A stretch of DNA of 64,000 nt from Paenarthrobacter sp. GOM3. Lineage in GTDB: Bacteria > Actinomycetota > Actinomycetes > Actinomycetales > Micrococcaceae. Where the stretch lies: assembly GCF_018215265.2 (NCBI RefSeq), contig NZ_CP136562.1:62001-126000 (forward strand), written 5' to 3'. Positions 15,904 through 27,480 of the stretch are shown here, in pieces (positions within the stretch are counted from its first letter, which is position 1; every line of letters begins with the position of its first letter). Below the pieces are notes generated by a model that ran no database searches, was not told the origin of the DNA, and was given only the letters and a program-made list of their open reading frames with translations. A program made the translations under genes and the position numbers.

Positions 15904-17565
15904 CTACGAGATGACCCCGTCCACCAGCGCCTTGGCTTCCTGCTGGACCTGGGCCAGGTGGTCTGCGCCCTTGAAGGACTCCGCGTAGATCTTGTAGACG
16001 TCCTCAGTGCCGGAGGGGCGCGCCGCGAACCAGGCGTTCTCCGTGACGACCTTCAGGCCGCCAATGGATGCGCCGTTGCCTGGGGCCTCGGTGAGCTTGG
16101 CGGTGATTTCTTCGCCTGCAAGGGAGGTCGCGGTGACATCGGCAGCGGAGAGCTTGCCCAGCTTGGACTTCTGCTCACGCGTGGCAGCGGCATCGATGCG
16201 CGCGTAGACGGGTGCGCCGAACTGGTCGGTGAGGCCCTTGTAGAGCTGCGAAGGGGAGGACCCGGTTACTGCCGTGATTTCCGAAGCGAGCAGGGCCAGC
16301 AGGATGCCGTCCTTGTCCGTGGTCCACACGCTGCCGTCGAGCTTGTTGAAGGACGCTCCGGCTGATTCCTCGCCACCGAATGCGCCTTCGCCGGAGAGCA
16401 GGCCAGGCACGAACCACTTGAAGCCGACCGGTACCTCAACCAGCTTCCGTCCGAGTCCACCGGCAACGCGGTCGATGATCGAGGACGAAACCAGTGTTTT
16501 GCCCACCACTGACTCCGGGTTCCAGCCGCTGCGGTTCCGGTAAAGGTAGTCGATGGCGACGGCGAGGTAGTGGTTAGGGTTCATGAGGCCGCCGTCGGGG
16601 GTGACGATGCCGTGCCGGTCAGCGTCGGCGTCGTTACCGGTGGCGACGTCGTAGGCGGCGGTGCCGTCCGCAGCCAAAGACATTCGCTGGATCAGGGAGG
16701 CCATGGCCGACGGCGAGGAGCAATCCATGCGGATCTTCTCATCCCAGTCGAGGGTCATGAACGCCCACTGCGGATCGACGGTGGGGTTCACCACTGTGAG
16801 GTTCAACTGGTGGCGCTCGCCGATCTCACCCCAGTAGTCCACGGACGCTCCGCCCATGGGATCTGCGCCGATGCGGACGCCGGCGTTGCGGATCGCGTCG
16901 AGGTTGAGCACCGACGGGATGTCGTCCACGTAGCTGCTGAGGAAGTCGAACTTGCCGGTGGTTTCCGCGTTCAAGGCATCGTTCAGCGGCATGCGCTTCA
17001 CGCCACGGAGGCCGTTCTCCAGCAGTTGGTTTGCGCGATCGGCGATCCAGCCCGTTGCGTCGGTGTCAGCCGGGCCACCATGCGGAGGGTTGTATTTGAA
17101 GCCGCCATCACCGGGCGGGTTGTGGCTGGGGGTGACTACGATGCCGTCGGCCTGGGGCGTGCCCGGGGCGGCTTCGCGGTTGTACTTCAGGATGGCGTGG
17201 CTCAGCGCCGGGGTGGGTGTGTAGGCGTGGCGTGCGTCAACCAGCACGGTGACCCCGTTGGCGGCCAAAACTTCCAGCGCGGAGTTCTGCGCAGGCTCGC
17301 TGAGGGCGTGGGTGTCGCGTCCAATGAACAGCGGCCCAGTGATGCCCTGGCGCCCGCGGTACTCGACTATTGCCTGCGTAATCGCGAGGATGTGCGGTTC
17401 GTTGAAAGACGCCTTCAAGCTGGATCCGCGGTGTCCAGACGTTCCAAACGCCACACGCTGCGCGGGATCACCCAGGTCGGGAGCGACGTCGAAGTACGCG
17501 TCCAGAAGGGCTGTGATGTCTACAAGGTCTTGGGGAAGGGCAACTGTGCCCGCTCGGCTAGCCAT
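15904..17565 (-). CDS. pgm: Phosphoglucomutase (alpha-D-glucose phosphate-specific)
   Basis: The 553-residue protein is a full-length bacterial phosphoglucomutase, interconverting glucose-1-phosphate and glucose-6-phosphate for glycogen and glycan precursors. The phosphoserine loop is in [12 protein letters not shown], the Mg2+ loop in [11 protein letters not shown], and the sugar-binding loop in [20 protein letters not shown] near residue 40 is the usual N-terminal signature. I chose ATG 17565 because the protein then starts [16 protein letters not shown], as family members do; the open frame to 17724 has no matching sequence. The gene ends in the 32-bp repeat hairpin. Confidence 0.95.
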   Translation of the reverse strand: MASRAGTVALPQDLVDITALLDAYFDVAPDLGDPAQRVAFGTSGHRGSSLKASFNEPHILAITQAIVEYRGRQGITGPLFIGRDTHALSEPAQNSALEVLAANGVTVLVDARHAYTPTPALSHAILKYNREAAPGTPQADGIVVTPSHNPPGDGGFKYNPPHGGPADTDATGWIADRANQLLENGLRGVKRMPLNDALNAETTGKFDFLSSYVDDIPSVLNLDAIRNAGVRIGADPMGGASVDYWGEIGERHQLNLTVVNPTVDPQWAFMTLDWDEKIRMDCSSPSAMASLIQRMSLAADGTAAYDVATGNDADADRHGIVTPDGGLMNPNHYLAVAIDYLYRNRSGWNPESVVGKTLVSSSIIDRVAGGLGRKLVEVPVGFKWFVPGLLSGEGAFGGEESAGASFNKLDGSVWTTDKDGILLALLASEITAVTGSSPSQLYKGLTDQFGAPVYARIDAAATREQKSKLGKLSAADVTATSLAGEEITAKLTEAPGNGASIGGLKVVTENAWFAARPSGTEDVYKIYAESFKGADHLAQVQQEAKALVDGVIS

Positions 17566-17706
17566 GGGGTCCAGCATGCCAGACCTCGGGGCTTGCTGAC
17601 AGGAAATGTCCGGGATCCGGCCCCTGTGACGCCGAATGGCGCCCCCGGCTCCCGCGGTGGGACGAAGATTCACCTCTTGTTCAGGAATGGTTGCTAGCCA
17701 AAAGAA

Positions 17707-17740
17707 CGCCCCGCCCAGATCCAAGGAACCGGGCGGAGCG
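17707..17740 (-). terminator. Probable terminator downstream of the SDR gene
   Basis: CGCCCCGCCC (17707-17716) pairs with GGGCGGAGCG (17731-17740) with one mismatch around a 14-nt loop. It lies about 25 bp past the SDR stop in the direction of that gene. Confidence 0.5.
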
Positions 17741-17763
17741 AGGGTGTCACTGAGGAGGCGCCG

Positions 17764-18519
17764 TTAGACGGCCGTGTAGCCGCCGTCGACGAGTACGTAC
17801 GAACCGGTCATGAAGCTGGCCTTGTCAGAGAGGAGGAACGTGGTGACGTTCGCGATCTCTTCTGCCTTGCCCAGACGGCCCAGCGAGTGCTTGGCTTCGA
17901 GCCCGTCGATAACTTCCTTCGGGGCGTTGGCCAGGAGCGGGGTGTCGATGTAGCCCGGGCCGATGGCGTTGACGCGCAGGCCCTGTGCACCATATTCGGC
18001 GGCTGCGTTCTTGGTCAGGCCGACGACGCCGTGCTTGGCTGCGGTGTAGGCGGCGTTGCCGGGTGCGGCGACGGCACCGTGGATCGATGCCATGTTGACG
18101 ATTGCGCCTTCGGAAGCGCCCGCTGCGAGGATGGCCGGGACCTGGTAGCGCATTCCATACAGGACACCGCTCAGGTTAATGCCGATGACCCGGTCCCAGT
18201 CGGCGATGTCGACTTCGCCAACGGGGGCGTTGGCTCCGCCGATTCCGGCGTTGTTGACCGCGTAGTTGAGGGAACCATAGGTCTCGACCGCGAAGTCGAC
18301 GGCTTTCTTGCTGTCCTCGGCAACAGCTGTGTTGCCCTGGAAGGGTACGGCCTTCCCGCCTGCGGCAGTGATCTCATTGGCTACCCGTGTGGCGGCGTCG
18401 AGGTTGACGTCCGTGACAACCACGTTGACGCCGTTCTTCGCGAGGTCCTTGCTGATCGCTTCTCCGAGCCCTGAACCGCCGCCGGTGACGAGTGCGGTCT
18501 TGCCTTCGAAGTTACCCAT
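17764..18519 (-). CDS. Short-chain dehydrogenase/reductase
   Basis: This 251-residue classical SDR has the NAD(P) motif TGGGSGLGEA (about 12-21), NNAGIGG, the catalytic YTAAK (Tyr and Lys, about residues 158-162) and the SDR end LVDGGYTAV. D38 after VVVTD favours NAD over NADP. It may be a 3-hydroxyacyl, acetoin or sugar-alcohol dehydrogenase; the substrate is not determinable. The ATG at 18519 follows GAAGGAGGAAT. The upstream region carries a hairpin GCGGGA-CGAA-TCCCGC (18532-18547) and a palindrome at 18613, so it is probably regulated. Confidence 0.88.
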   Translation of the reverse strand: MGNFEGKTALVTGGGSGLGEAISKDLAKNGVNVVVTDVNLDAATRVANEITAAGGKAVPFQGNTAVAEDSKKAVDFAVETYGSLNYAVNNAGIGGANAPVGEVDIADWDRVIGINLSGVLYGMRYQVPAILAAGASEGAIVNMASIHGAVAAPGNAAYTAAKHGVVGLTKNAAAEYGAQGLRVNAIGPGYIDTPLLANAPKEVIDGLEAKHSLGRLGKAEEIANVTTFLLSDKASFMTGSYVLVDGGYTAV

Positions 18520-18612
18520 GATTCCTCCTTCGCGGGACGAATCCCGCAGATTTCGTAGTTAGCGCTGCTTACGTCGCTACTAGGGTCAACCCCGTCCATC
18601 GCCTCCATATTC

Positions 18613-18626
18613 CATGCATTTGCATG
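18613..18626. promoter_or_regulatory. Palindrome CATGCA-TT-TGCATG upstream of the SDR gene
   Basis: A perfect 6+2+6 inverted repeat lies 93 bp from the SDR start and 84 bp from the DUF4190 gene, in their shared divergent region. It looks like a dimer-binding operator. The regulator is unknown and it may be chance. Confidence 0.35.
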
Positions 18627-18710
18627 AATCCCGTCACATGTGTCCTACTTATGCACTGCCCCGGACGGCGGTAGTGTTGGGATCAAAGACCAGATAGCAG
18701 GGGGATTCCT

Positions 18711-19352
18711 ATGTCAGACCAGCCGTCCAAGGACAACGAGGACAAGCCTGCGGGCTACCAGCCGCCGCAGTACGTTCCGCCCGCACAGTTCAGCGCACCG
18801 GAGGCCAGCGCGCCGCAGCCCGCCACGCCGGATTACAGCGCACCGGATCAGGGCGCCAACGCCACCCAGCCGATCCCGCCGCATGAGCAGAGCGCGTATA
18901 CGCAGAACGCCCAGGGCCAGAACGACTTCTACACCCAGCCGCAGCCCCCAAGCCAGGGTGCGTATTCGCCGGGCGACTACAGCCAGCAGCCGCAGTCCCC
19001 GTACGGCCAACCGCCCAGCCCGTACCAGCAGCAGGCATTTGGCCAGCAGCCCTACGGCCAACCCAGCCCCTACGGTCAGCCCGCGTACTACGCCATGCAG
19101 GCTGAGCCCAAAGGCCTGAGCATCGCCAGCATGTGCTGCGGCATCGCCATCTTTGTGGGCTTCGGCTTCTTCATCCTGCCGCAGATCGCCGCGGTTATCC
19201 TTGGCCACCTCGCCCTCAAGCGCGAACCCGCGGGCAAGGGCATGGCAATTGCCGGCCTGGTGATGGGATACATCGGCGTGGCCCTCACGTTGATCTTCGG
19301 CATCATTTTCTTCGCTGCCATCGCAACGTCCAGGAGCAGCTACAACTATTGA
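18711..19352 (+). CDS. DUF4190 domain membrane protein with proline/glutamine-rich N-terminus
   Basis: The 213-residue protein has a disordered first 130 residues rich in P, Q, S and Y, with repeats such as SPYGQP and QQPYGQP, followed by two membrane segments around GLSIASMCCGIAIFVGFGFFILPQIAAVILGHLALKREPAGKGMAIAGLVMGYIGV, which fit DUF4190. It is anchored in the membrane, most likely with its long tail in the cytosol; function is not known. ATG 18711 follows AGGGGG at 6 nt. Such proteins are frequent in actinobacteria near division or envelope genes, but here it stands alone. Confidence 0.85.
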   Translation: MSDQPSKDNEDKPAGYQPPQYVPPAQFSAPEASAPQPATPDYSAPDQGANATQPIPPHEQSAYTQNAQGQNDFYTQPQPPSQGAYSPGDYSQQPQSPYGQPPSPYQQQAFGQQPYGQPSPYGQPAYYAMQAEPKGLSIASMCCGIAIFVGFGFFILPQIAAVILGHLALKREPAGKGMAIAGLVMGYIGVALTLIFGIIFFAAIATSRSSYNY

Positions 19353-19406
19353 GTTTTCGTACAGCTGATGCGCGCCGCTGGCGGCAGCAGCTGTACAACA
19401 AAGCCG

Positions 19407-19462
19407 ACGACGGCGGCCCTTGCGTCAGGTGGAATCCCACCCAACGCAAGGGCCGCCGTCGT
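19407..19462. terminator. Strong bidirectional terminator with 19-bp perfect stem
   Basis: ACGACGGCGGCCCTTGCGT (19407-19425) is the exact reverse complement of 19444-19462, around an 18-nt loop. It lies between the convergent DUF4190 and POT genes. The ACGACGGCGGC core is shared with terminators at 11163 and 52183. Confidence 0.9.
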
Positions 19463-19496
19463 TATTTGCGTGTCTTCAGCCGGTGGCCAAAGCTGC

Positions 19497-20966
<1,470 letters not shown>

Positions 20967-21057
20967 TTTCTTAATGCTGGCACTGACCGCGGGCATTGTC
21001 ACATCGATAAATGCCCAAGGCAACCACTTTCCATATGCTAGACACGCCTGCCTGCGG

Positions 21058-22497
21058 TCAGGAATGCGCCTCCAGGGCAGCCGCCAGTTGGAGAAGCTGC
21101 AGCTCAGAACCCATCCGGCCAATGAGCTGGATCCCCATCGGCAAGCCACCCGCGGTTGTATGGACCGGGATGCTGATGGCCGGCAGCCCGCACACGTTCA
21201 CCATGGAGGACCACGGCGCGTATTCGCACTGCCTTCTGTAGTCATCGTCGGCGTCGCCGGACCACTCGCTCGGCCAGCGCTCGCCGCTGTGCCCACCGCC
21301 CGTAAACCAGCCTATGGGGCGCGGCGTCTGCGCCAGGGTGGGCATGAGGATCAGGTCCCACGCAGCGTACTGCGCGATCGTGTCGTGCTGGAACTGCCGG
21401 AGGAAACCCAGCGCTTCGTTGACCTTGGAGGCGCTCCGCTGTTGCGCCCGACGCCGGAACGTCCGGGTCAGCGGGGTCAGCAGCGCCTCCCGCCGGGGTG
21501 CTATCCGGGCGCTCCCGACGCCGGCGGTCCAGGCTGCGGTAAACGCTTCCGGATAGCGGTTGTCGTACCTTATCTCCGCCTCAGTGACGGTGTGCCCTGC
21601 CTTTTCCAGCAGTTCGCGGCCCTTCGCCAGGGCCTCCATCGCTTCAGGTTCAATGTCGAACGGGTAGATCCCGGCCCATGGACTATCCAGACTCACGCCG
21701 ATCTTCAGGGGCTCCGGCGCCCGACCCACGCTGGCGAGGTATCCGTCGTCGGGCGCTTGCTCGCGGGGGACCAGGGCGTCCATGAGCAAGGCAGCGTCGG
21801 CGGCTGTTCGGGCGAGTGGCCCGGTGACCACCAACTGCGCGGCATCTCCCGGGCTGGTCCCCACGGGTACGGCACCCCGCCCGGGCTTCAGGCCCACCAG
21901 TCCGCAGGCGCCGGCGGGAATCCGGATGGACCCGCCGCCGTCGGTCCCCGGCGCGAACGGCACCAAGCCCGCGGCCACCGCGGCAGCGCTGCCGCCCGAC
22001 GAGCCGCCGGAGCTTCGCCCCGCCGAATGCGGATTGCGCACCGGCGGTGCCACTCGGTTCTCGCTGTAGGCCGTCAGTCCAAACTCCGGAACCTGCGTCT
22101 TACCCAGCGGGATGACTCCTTGGCGCCTCAGGTGTGCCGCCAAAGCGCCATCCTCGGACGCGGGCTTGTGATCCAGCGCCGCGCTGCCGTGGGTGGTGGG
22201 AACTCCCGCGACGTCGGTGAGGTCCTTGAATGCCGTGGGCATTCCGTGAAGCAAGGGAAGTTCATCCAGCCGGTCCTGCCGCGAGAGGCGGGCATGAAGC
22301 TGATCGGCGGTGTGGGCTGCAACCAGGGCTTGTTCCTGGATGACCGTGACGAACGCACCGAGATGCTTGTTTCGCTCTTCGATGACGGAGAGGAAGTGCC
22401 CAGTGGCCTCGCGGGCCGAGAGAGCGCCGGAGGCCAAGGCATCACGGAGTCCTACGGCGGTCAGCCCGGACAGGTCCTGCGACGACGGATCAGCCAA
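21058..22497 (-). CDS. Amidase (amidase signature family)
   Basis: This protein of about 479 residues carries the amidase-signature core, GRSSGGSSGGSAAAVAAGLVP and GGSIRIPAGACGLVGLKPGRG. The triad residues Lys (in TAFKDL), cis-Ser and the Ser nucleophile are all present. It hydrolyses amide bonds of unknown substrates in the cytosol. The start is uncertain: TTG 22497 has GGAG 9 nt upstream and overlaps the peptidase gene by 8 bp, typical of coupled translation; GTG 22554 is an alternative with a 65-bp overlap. It lies between the dipeptidase and the POT transporter genes. Confidence 0.9.
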   Translation of the reverse strand: MADPSSQDLSGLTAVGLRDALASGALSAREATGHFLSVIEERNKHLGAFVTVIQEQALVAAHTADQLHARLSRQDRLDELPLLHGMPTAFKDLTDVAGVPTTHGSAALDHKPASEDGALAAHLRRQGVIPLGKTQVPEFGLTAYSENRVAPPVRNPHSAGRSSGGSSGGSAAAVAAGLVPFAPGTDGGGSIRIPAGACGLVGLKPGRGAVPVGTSPGDAAQLVVTGPLARTAADAALLMDALVPREQAPDDGYLASVGRAPEPLKIGVSLDSPWAGIYPFDIEPEAMEALAKGRELLEKAGHTVTEAEIRYDNRYPEAFTAAWTAGVGSARIAPRREALLTPLTRTFRRRAQQRSASKVNEALGFLRQFQHDTIAQYAAWDLILMPTLAQTPRPIGWFTGGGHSGERWPSEWSGDADDDYRRQCEYAPWSSMVNVCGLPAISIPVHTTAGGLPMGIQLIGRMGSELQLLQLAAALEAHS

Positions 22498-23233
22498 GGA
22501 AACGTGACTCCAACCGTTCCTCCACTGCAACGGCGTCCACGCTCTCGCCGGCACCGGCCGTCACCCGGAAGGCTGCCTTGTTCTTCACCTCGGAGACCAC
22601 GTCCACCAGTTCCGTACCCCGGTAAACCAGCCCGACGCCGTCGTCCGTGCAGTGGGTTTCCCCTAGCGTGCCGTTGGCCACCAGCGCATGGATGGCCGGT
22701 GCGCGGCGGGGTTCGGAGTCGTAGTGCACGCCGCTGGCGTAGGGCAGGAAGCCGAGGGAGTCTGTGACGGGGCGCAGTTCCGGACCGAAGGAGTCGGTCA
22801 CGCCGCCCTGGTACCAGCAGATCGAACCGGCCGAAACGCCGGCTAGCACCACGCCGCCCTCCCAGGCCTTCCGCAGGGCCCGGTCCAGGCCATGCGCGCG
22901 CCACACCGCCAGCAGGTTCACCACCGAGCCTCCGTTGACCCACACCACGTCCTGCTCCAGTAGATGCGCTTCCGGGTCATCGATGTTCGGCATGGTGAAA
23001 AGGTTGAGGTGGCTGAAATCGAAACCCGCAATCCTCGCGGCCTGGTCCATCTCGGCGGCCCACCAGCGTTGGTCGCCGGACGCTGTGCCGATGTGCGTCA
23101 CCCGTGGCGCGCGGCCCGTCACGCCGGAGAGTTCCACGGCGTAGTGCATCAGGTGGTTGAACTCGATCCTGGTGCGTTCGCCCGGCTTGTATCCGCCGGA
23201 CGTCGCCAGGATGGTGGGTTGTCCAGCAGACAC
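22490..23233 (-). CDS. Peptidase E-like serine dipeptidase (family S51)
   Basis: The 247-residue protein has the S51 fold: the nucleophilic Ser in GVSAGSICWYQGG, the aspartyl-dipeptidase-type VNGGSVVNLLAVW, and the N-terminal ILATSGGY. Peptidase E cleaves N-terminal Asp-Xaa dipeptides. GTG 23233 has GAGGAG at 6 nt and gives the usual length, so the open frame to 23440 was rejected. It is first in the minus-strand group dipeptidase-amidase-POT transporter, which together suggests scavenging of small peptides and amides. Confidence 0.88.
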   Translation of the reverse strand: MSAGQPTILATSGGYKPGERTRIEFNHLMHYAVELSGVTGRAPRVTHIGTASGDQRWWAAEMDQAARIAGFDFSHLNLFTMPNIDDPEAHLLEQDVVWVNGGSVVNLLAVWRAHGLDRALRKAWEGGVVLAGVSAGSICWYQGGVTDSFGPELRPVTDSLGFLPYASGVHYDSEPRRAPAIHALVANGTLGETHCTDDGVGLVYRGTELVDVVSEVKNKAAFRVTAGAGESVDAVAVEERLESRFLG

Positions 23234-23387
23234 GGGGTGCTCCTCACAGCGGGTTTTTCGGTGGATTGCTTCGGGTCCAGTCTTAACGCCCGCGCTCCGG
23301 TAAGCAACCGCCTGCGGGTCCAAGTTACTGCTCCGGGCTGCGAGGACTAGGCTGGATGCTGGACTTAATCGATGGGAAGGGACCGCA

Positions 23388-23714
23388 ATGAGCGACTTCG
23401 ACACTGTGCCTGTTGGCGACATTCCGGCTGATGCCAGCATCCTGGACGTCCGCGAAGACTACGAGTGGGTGGCAGGGCACGCCGAGGGCGCACGCCACAT
23501 CCCCATGGACCAGTTGTCGGCGCGCCTGGACGAGCTTGACCCGGACGATGACCTCTTCGTCATCTGCCGCACGGGCGGCCGTTCCTTCCGGGCGGTTCAG
23601 TGGCTGGTAGGCCAGGGCTACTCGGCGGTGAATGTTGCCGGCGGGATGGACATGTGGCTGGAAGCCGGTAAGCCGATGGTCTCCGACAACGGGCTCAAGC
23701 CGGTCGTTCTGTAA
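23388..23714 (+). CDS. Rhodanese-like domain protein
   Basis: The 108-residue protein is a single rhodanese domain with the active-site Cys in VICRTGGRS and the usual ILDVREDYEWVAGHAEGARHIPM. It could transfer sulfur to an acceptor or act as a small thiol-dependent regulator. ATG 23388 follows GGGAAGGGACCGCA. It lies 31 bp before pheA in the same orientation and may be cotranscribed with it. It is divergent from the dipeptidase gene. Confidence 0.92.
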   Translation: MSDFDTVPVGDIPADASILDVREDYEWVAGHAEGARHIPMDQLSARLDELDPDDDLFVICRTGGRSFRAVQWLVGQGYSAVNVAGGMDMWLEAGKPMVSDNGLKPVVL

Positions 23715-23745
23715 ACCAGCGCATATAACCAGCAAGGAATATTCG

Positions 23746-24678
23746 ATGTCAGCAGTCACCTACACGTTCCTCGGCCCCGAGGGCACCTTCACCGAGGCCG
23801 CCCTCATGCAGGTGCCAGGCGCTGCTGATGCCACCCGCATTCCATGCACCAACGTGAATACCGCCCTGGACCGGGTCCGGGCAGGCGAAGCCGACGCGGC
23901 CATGGTCCCCATCGAGAACTCGGTGGAAGGCGGGGTCACTGCAACCCTGGATTCGATCGCCACGGGCCAGGAGCTTCGGATCATCCGTGAGGCGCTTGTT
24001 TCCATCACCTTCGTGCTGGTGGCGAGGCCCGGCGTCGCGCTTTCCGACGTCAAGCGGATCTCGACGCACGGCCACGCCTGGGCCCAATGCCGTCTCTGGG
24101 TGGACGAACACCTTCCGAACGCGGACTACGTTCCCGGTTCCTCGACGGCGGCCTCCGCCATGGGCCTGCTGGCGGACGATGCGCCCTACGAAGCGGCGAT
24201 TTGCGCCCCGCTGATTGCGTCCGAACAACCAGGCCTGAACGTCCTGGCCGAGAACATTGGCGATAACCCGGACGCCGTCACCCGCTTCATCCTGGTGAGC
24301 CGCCCCGGCCCGCTTCCGGAACGGACCGGGGCCGACAAGACCACTGTGGTGGTGCCGCTTCCCCAGGACCATCCCGGCGCCCTCATGGACATCCTGGACC
24401 AGTTCGCGTCCCGCGGCGTGAACCTCAGCCGGATCGAATCGCGTCCCACAGGCCAGTACCTGGGCCACTACTTCTTCAGTATCGACGCCGATGGCCACGC
24501 CTCGGATTCCCGGGTAGCCGACGCGTTGGCAGGCCTGCACAGAATCAGCCCGGCAACCCGTTTCCTGGGCTCCTATGCCCGGGCGGACCGGCAACCGGCC
24601 GTCGTGGCTCCGCACACCTCAGACGCGGCTTTTGCCTCCGCCCATGCGTGGGTGGACTCGCTGCTCAGGGGCTCGTAG
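23746..24678 (+). CDS. pheA: Prephenate dehydratase
   Basis: The 310-residue protein converts prephenate to phenylpyruvate in phenylalanine synthesis. The catalytic domain starts YTFLGPEGTFTEAA, the prephenate-binding signature VTRFILVSR is near residue 185, and a C-terminal ACT domain (GALMDILDQFASRGVNLSRIESRPTG) carries the ESRP motif for phenylalanine feedback control. It is monofunctional, without chorismate mutase, as is usual in actinobacteria. ATG 23746 follows AAGGAA; the open frame back to 23632 overlaps the rhodanese gene. A hairpin terminator follows the stop. Confidence 0.95.
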   Translation: MSAVTYTFLGPEGTFTEAALMQVPGAADATRIPCTNVNTALDRVRAGEADAAMVPIENSVEGGVTATLDSIATGQELRIIREALVSITFVLVARPGVALSDVKRISTHGHAWAQCRLWVDEHLPNADYVPGSSTAASAMGLLADDAPYEAAICAPLIASEQPGLNVLAENIGDNPDAVTRFILVSRPGPLPERTGADKTTVVVPLPQDHPGALMDILDQFASRGVNLSRIESRPTGQYLGHYFFSIDADGHASDSRVADALAGLHRISPATRFLGSYARADRQPAVVAPHTSDAAFASAHAWVDSLLRGS

Positions 24679-24689
24679 GCGCTGTCCAC

Positions 24690-24709
24690 AGGGCAACAAG
24701 CGTTGCCCT
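24690..24709 (+). terminator. Terminator of pheA
   Basis: AGGGCAAC (24690-24697) and GTTGCCCT (24702-24709) form an 8-bp stem with the tetraloop AAGC, 12 bp after the pheA stop codon. Confidence 0.7.
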
Positions 24710-24784
24710 TTCGCAGTGATGGAAGTGTGCGTATGCTTGCCTGATCCATAAACGGTGGATGAATTACCAACGAAGGGAGCGGTC

Positions 24785-25015
24785 ATGACTGTCCACAGCG
24801 ATGACAAAGACGGCCAGGGCATGATCGTCAATCCCAAGCCCTCAAGTGAGAACAATGATGACTGGGACGGCGACGAAGCTGATCGTGCGGATCGCCTGCG
24901 TTTTGAAGAAGAACAGGCCATGATCAAGGAGCAGTCCGAGGCCCGGGCTGCCGCGAAGGCCGCAGCCGAAGAAGCCGAGAGGAATGCAGCCCAGCCTGAC
25001 GCCGGGGCTATCTAG
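24785..25015 (+). CDS. Hypothetical small acidic protein
   Basis: The 76-residue protein is rich in Asp, Glu, Ala and Lys. An acidic N-terminus (SSENNDDWDGDEADRADRL) leads into a helix with EEEQAMIKEQSEARAAAKAAAEEAERN that could form a coiled coil. I recognise no family. ATG 24785 has AAGGGAGC 8 nt upstream, so the open frame to 24755 was rejected. It overlaps the end of the lipid kinase gene by 4 bp tail to tail. Confidence 0.7.
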   Translation: MTVHSDDKDGQGMIVNPKPSSENNDDWDGDEADRADRLRFEEEQAMIKEQSEARAAAKAAAEEAERNAAQPDAGAI

Positions 25016-26073
25016 GCGGTCTTCGCCTTCGGTACACGCACAAGCAGGGATGCTGGTTCGACCTGCACGGTGACCTTCGTGGCTTCACCTGAGGGATCGC
25101 CGTCGAGCTGTGTGGCCATGGGTTCCTGGCTGCGGATGGTTACCTTGCCCGAGCGGTAGAAGCTCATCATGGGCAGGTTGTGTTTGTGCTTGAACAGGAT
25201 CTTTGTGTACATGGCGAGCCAACCAAATGCGCTGCGCGGGCTCATCACCACAATGTCCAGCATGCCGTCGTCAATCATGGCCTGCGGAATGAAGTCGATG
25301 CCGCCAGGGATCAGTCCGCAGTTGGCGAAGAGCACGCTGCGGATCTTGCGTGCCTGTTCGGGCTCGTCATCCATGGTGATGCTGACGCGCTTCCGGCGCC
25401 CCGGCAGGTGGCGGACGCCGGCTTCGGTGTAGGCAAGCCAGCCGACGGTCTTCTTGAGGTCTTCCCTGGTATCCCCGACAACCTCGGCGTCCAGGCCCAT
25501 GCCCGCGATCACCAGGAACGTGTGCGTGGATGCGTGGCCGGTGATGCTGTTGCTGATGGCCATGGTGGCAGTGTCGATGTAGCGCTGGTGGCCGAACAGC
25601 GCAGTCTGGATGCAGTCCTCCATGTCCGTGACGTCCAAGTCGACATTGCGCGCCAGCAGGTTTCCGGTGCCGACGGGGATGAGGCCCATCGCCACATTTT
25701 TGTGGGCCAGGCACTCGGCCACCACGCGGACGGTTCCGTCGCCGCCGCACGCCAGGACGACGTCGGCCCCGTGGGCCAACGCTTGTCGTGACTGGCCGTA
25801 ACCGGGGTCGTCCACCGTAGTTTCATAGAAGCGGGGCGCGTCCCAGCCTGCGAGCTCGCACGCGTCGATGATTGCCTTGCGGGCAACCTCGGCGTTGTTC
25901 TTCACTGGGTTCAGGATGACGGCGACCTTCTGGTCCCCGGGGTTCGGCTTGTGCGCATCCTCCCGAACGGCGCTCCTGATGTGGCGGGCTTTCAATCGGC
26001 GCACGCCCCACCAACTGGAGACGGCAAACGCCACGCCCCCAGCCAGAATCGCGTACAGGATCCAGTCGCTCAT
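25012..26073 (-). CDS. Diacylglycerol kinase family lipid kinase
   Basis: The 353-residue protein has the DAGK catalytic domain: [15 protein letters not shown], then the nucleotide-binding [13 protein letters not shown] and [14 protein letters not shown]. An N-terminal hydrophobic segment ([17 protein letters not shown]) is a likely membrane anchor. It should phosphorylate diacylglycerol or another lipid with ATP, as DgkB and YegS do. The start at ATG 26073 gives the anchor and the family start. It is convergent with the small acidic gene and divergent from serS. Confidence 0.9.
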   Translation of the reverse strand: MSDWILYAILAGGVAFAVSSWWGVRRLKARHIRSAVREDAHKPNPGDQKVAVILNPVKNNAEVARKAIIDACELAGWDAPRFYETTVDDPGYGQSRQALAHGADVVLACGGDGTVRVVAECLAHKNVAMGLIPVGTGNLLARNVDLDVTDMEDCIQTALFGHQRYIDTATMAISNSITGHASTHTFLVIAGMGLDAEVVGDTREDLKKTVGWLAYTEAGVRHLPGRRKRVSITMDDEPEQARKIRSVLFANCGLIPGGIDFIPQAMIDDGMLDIVVMSPRSAFGWLAMYTKILFKHKHNLPMMSFYRSGKVTIRSQEPMATQLDGDPSGEATKVTVQVEPASLLVRVPKAKTA

Positions 26074-26184
26074 GGTGCTCCAACACTATCCCGCTGCGCC
26101 GCCCTGTTTTGCCGGATCGTGGGCTGTGCGGGGTTTGGACGCCGTCGCACCGGGAAATCGCGGCCGGTTCGATACTCTTGTGTG

Positions 26185-27465
26185 GTGATCGACGTAAAAG
26201 ACCTCAGCGAAAATCCGGACAAGTTCCGTGCCAGCCAGCGCGCCCGTGGGGCCGACGAGTCCGTTGTGGACGCGATCATCTCCGCTGACGCCGACCGCCG
26301 TGCTGCGCTGATCCGCCACGAGACCCTCCGCGCCGAGCAGAATGCTTTCGGCAAGAAGGTGGCCCAGGCCAAGGGTGAGGAAAAGCAGGCCCTGCTGGCC
26401 GAGGTCAAGGAGCTCGCCAACTCGGTCAAGGCCGCTTCCGCTGAAGCCGCCGCCGCCCAGGCCAAGCAGGAGGAGCTCCTGCGTGTCATCCCGAACCTGG
26501 TTGTGGACGGTGTTCCTGAGGGTGGCGAAGACGACTACGTGGTGGTCAAGACCGTAGGTACTCCCCGTGAATTCACCGATTTCGAGCCGAAGGACCACCT
26601 GGAAATCGGCGAACTCATCGGCGCGATCGACATGGAACGCGGTGCCAAGGTTTCCGGCTCACGCTTCTACTTCCTCCGCGGCGTTGGCGCCCGGCTGGAA
26701 ATGGCATTGCTGCAGATGGCCATGGAACAGGCAATCGACGCCGGCTTCGTCCCCATGATCACCCCCACTTTGGTGCGTCCCGAGACCATGCAGGGCACCG
26801 GTTTTGATGTAAAGCACGACGCCGAGATCTACCGTCTTGCTGAAGACGACCTTTACCTTGTGGGAACCTCGGAGGTGGCCCTCGCCGGCTACCACGCGGA
26901 CGAGATCCTGGACCTCTCCGCAGGTCCCATCCGCTACGCAGGCCAAAGCTCCTGCTACCGCCGCGAGGCTGGTTCGCACGGCAAGGACACCCGCGGCATC
27001 ATCCGCGTGCACCAGTTCAACAAGGTGGAGATGTTCATCTACACCACCGTTGAAGAGGCTGCCGCCGAGCATGAGCGCCTGCTGGCCTGGGAAGAGGAGA
27101 TGCTGGCCAAGTGCGAGCTCCCGTACCGCGTGATCGACACCGCCGCCGGTGACCTGGGCATGTCCGCAGCCCGCAAGTTCGACTGCGAAGCCTGGGTCCC
27201 CACGCAGAACGCCTACCGCGAGCTCACCTCGACGTCCAACTGCACCACGTTCCAGGCACGCCGCCTCAACATCCGTGAACGCGTGATCAACGACGAAGGT
27301 GTCGCCAAGGGCACCCGTGCCGTGGCCACATTGAACGGTACGTTGGCTACCACCCGTTGGATCGTGGCCATCCTCGAGCACCACCAGAACCCCGACGGCT
27401 CGGTCAATGTTCCCAAGGCACTGCAGAAGTACCTTGGCGGGCTTGAGGTCCTGCCGGTTCTCTAG
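26185..27465 (+). CDS. serS: Seryl-tRNA synthetase
   Basis: The 426-residue class II synthetase charges tRNA-Ser. An N-terminal coiled-coil arm (about residues 30-105, rich in K/E/A) precedes the catalytic core. Motif 2 is in [28 protein letters not shown], motif 3 near [24 protein letters not shown], and the serine site is in [16 protein letters not shown] 26185 has no ribosome site, but TACTCT (26173-26178) sits 6 nt upstream, which fits a leaderless mRNA. It converges with a HAD phosphatase gene after 15 bp. Confidence 0.97.
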   Translation: MIDVKDLSENPDKFRASQRARGADESVVDAIISADADRRAALIRHETLRAEQNAFGKKVAQAKGEEKQALLAEVKELANSVKAASAEAAAAQAKQEELLRVIPNLVVDGVPEGGEDDYVVVKTVGTPREFTDFEPKDHLEIGELIGAIDMERGAKVSGSRFYFLRGVGARLEMALLQMAMEQAIDAGFVPMITPTLVRPETMQGTGFDVKHDAEIYRLAEDDLYLVGTSEVALAGYHADEILDLSAGPIRYAGQSSCYRREAGSHGKDTRGIIRVHQFNKVEMFIYTTVEEAAAEHERLLAWEEEMLAKCELPYRVIDTAAGDLGMSAARKFDCEAWVPTQNAYRELTSTSNCTTFQARRLNIRERVINDEGVAKGTRAVATLNGTLATTRWIVAILEHHQNPDGSVNVPKALQKYLGGLEVLPVL

Positions 27466-27480
27466 GGTTTTCGCTGGCAG

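Noticed and set aside
16570..17697. 375-codon plus-strand frame opposite pgm
   Set aside because: Shadow frame of a conserved enzyme; composition and lack of motifs argue against it.
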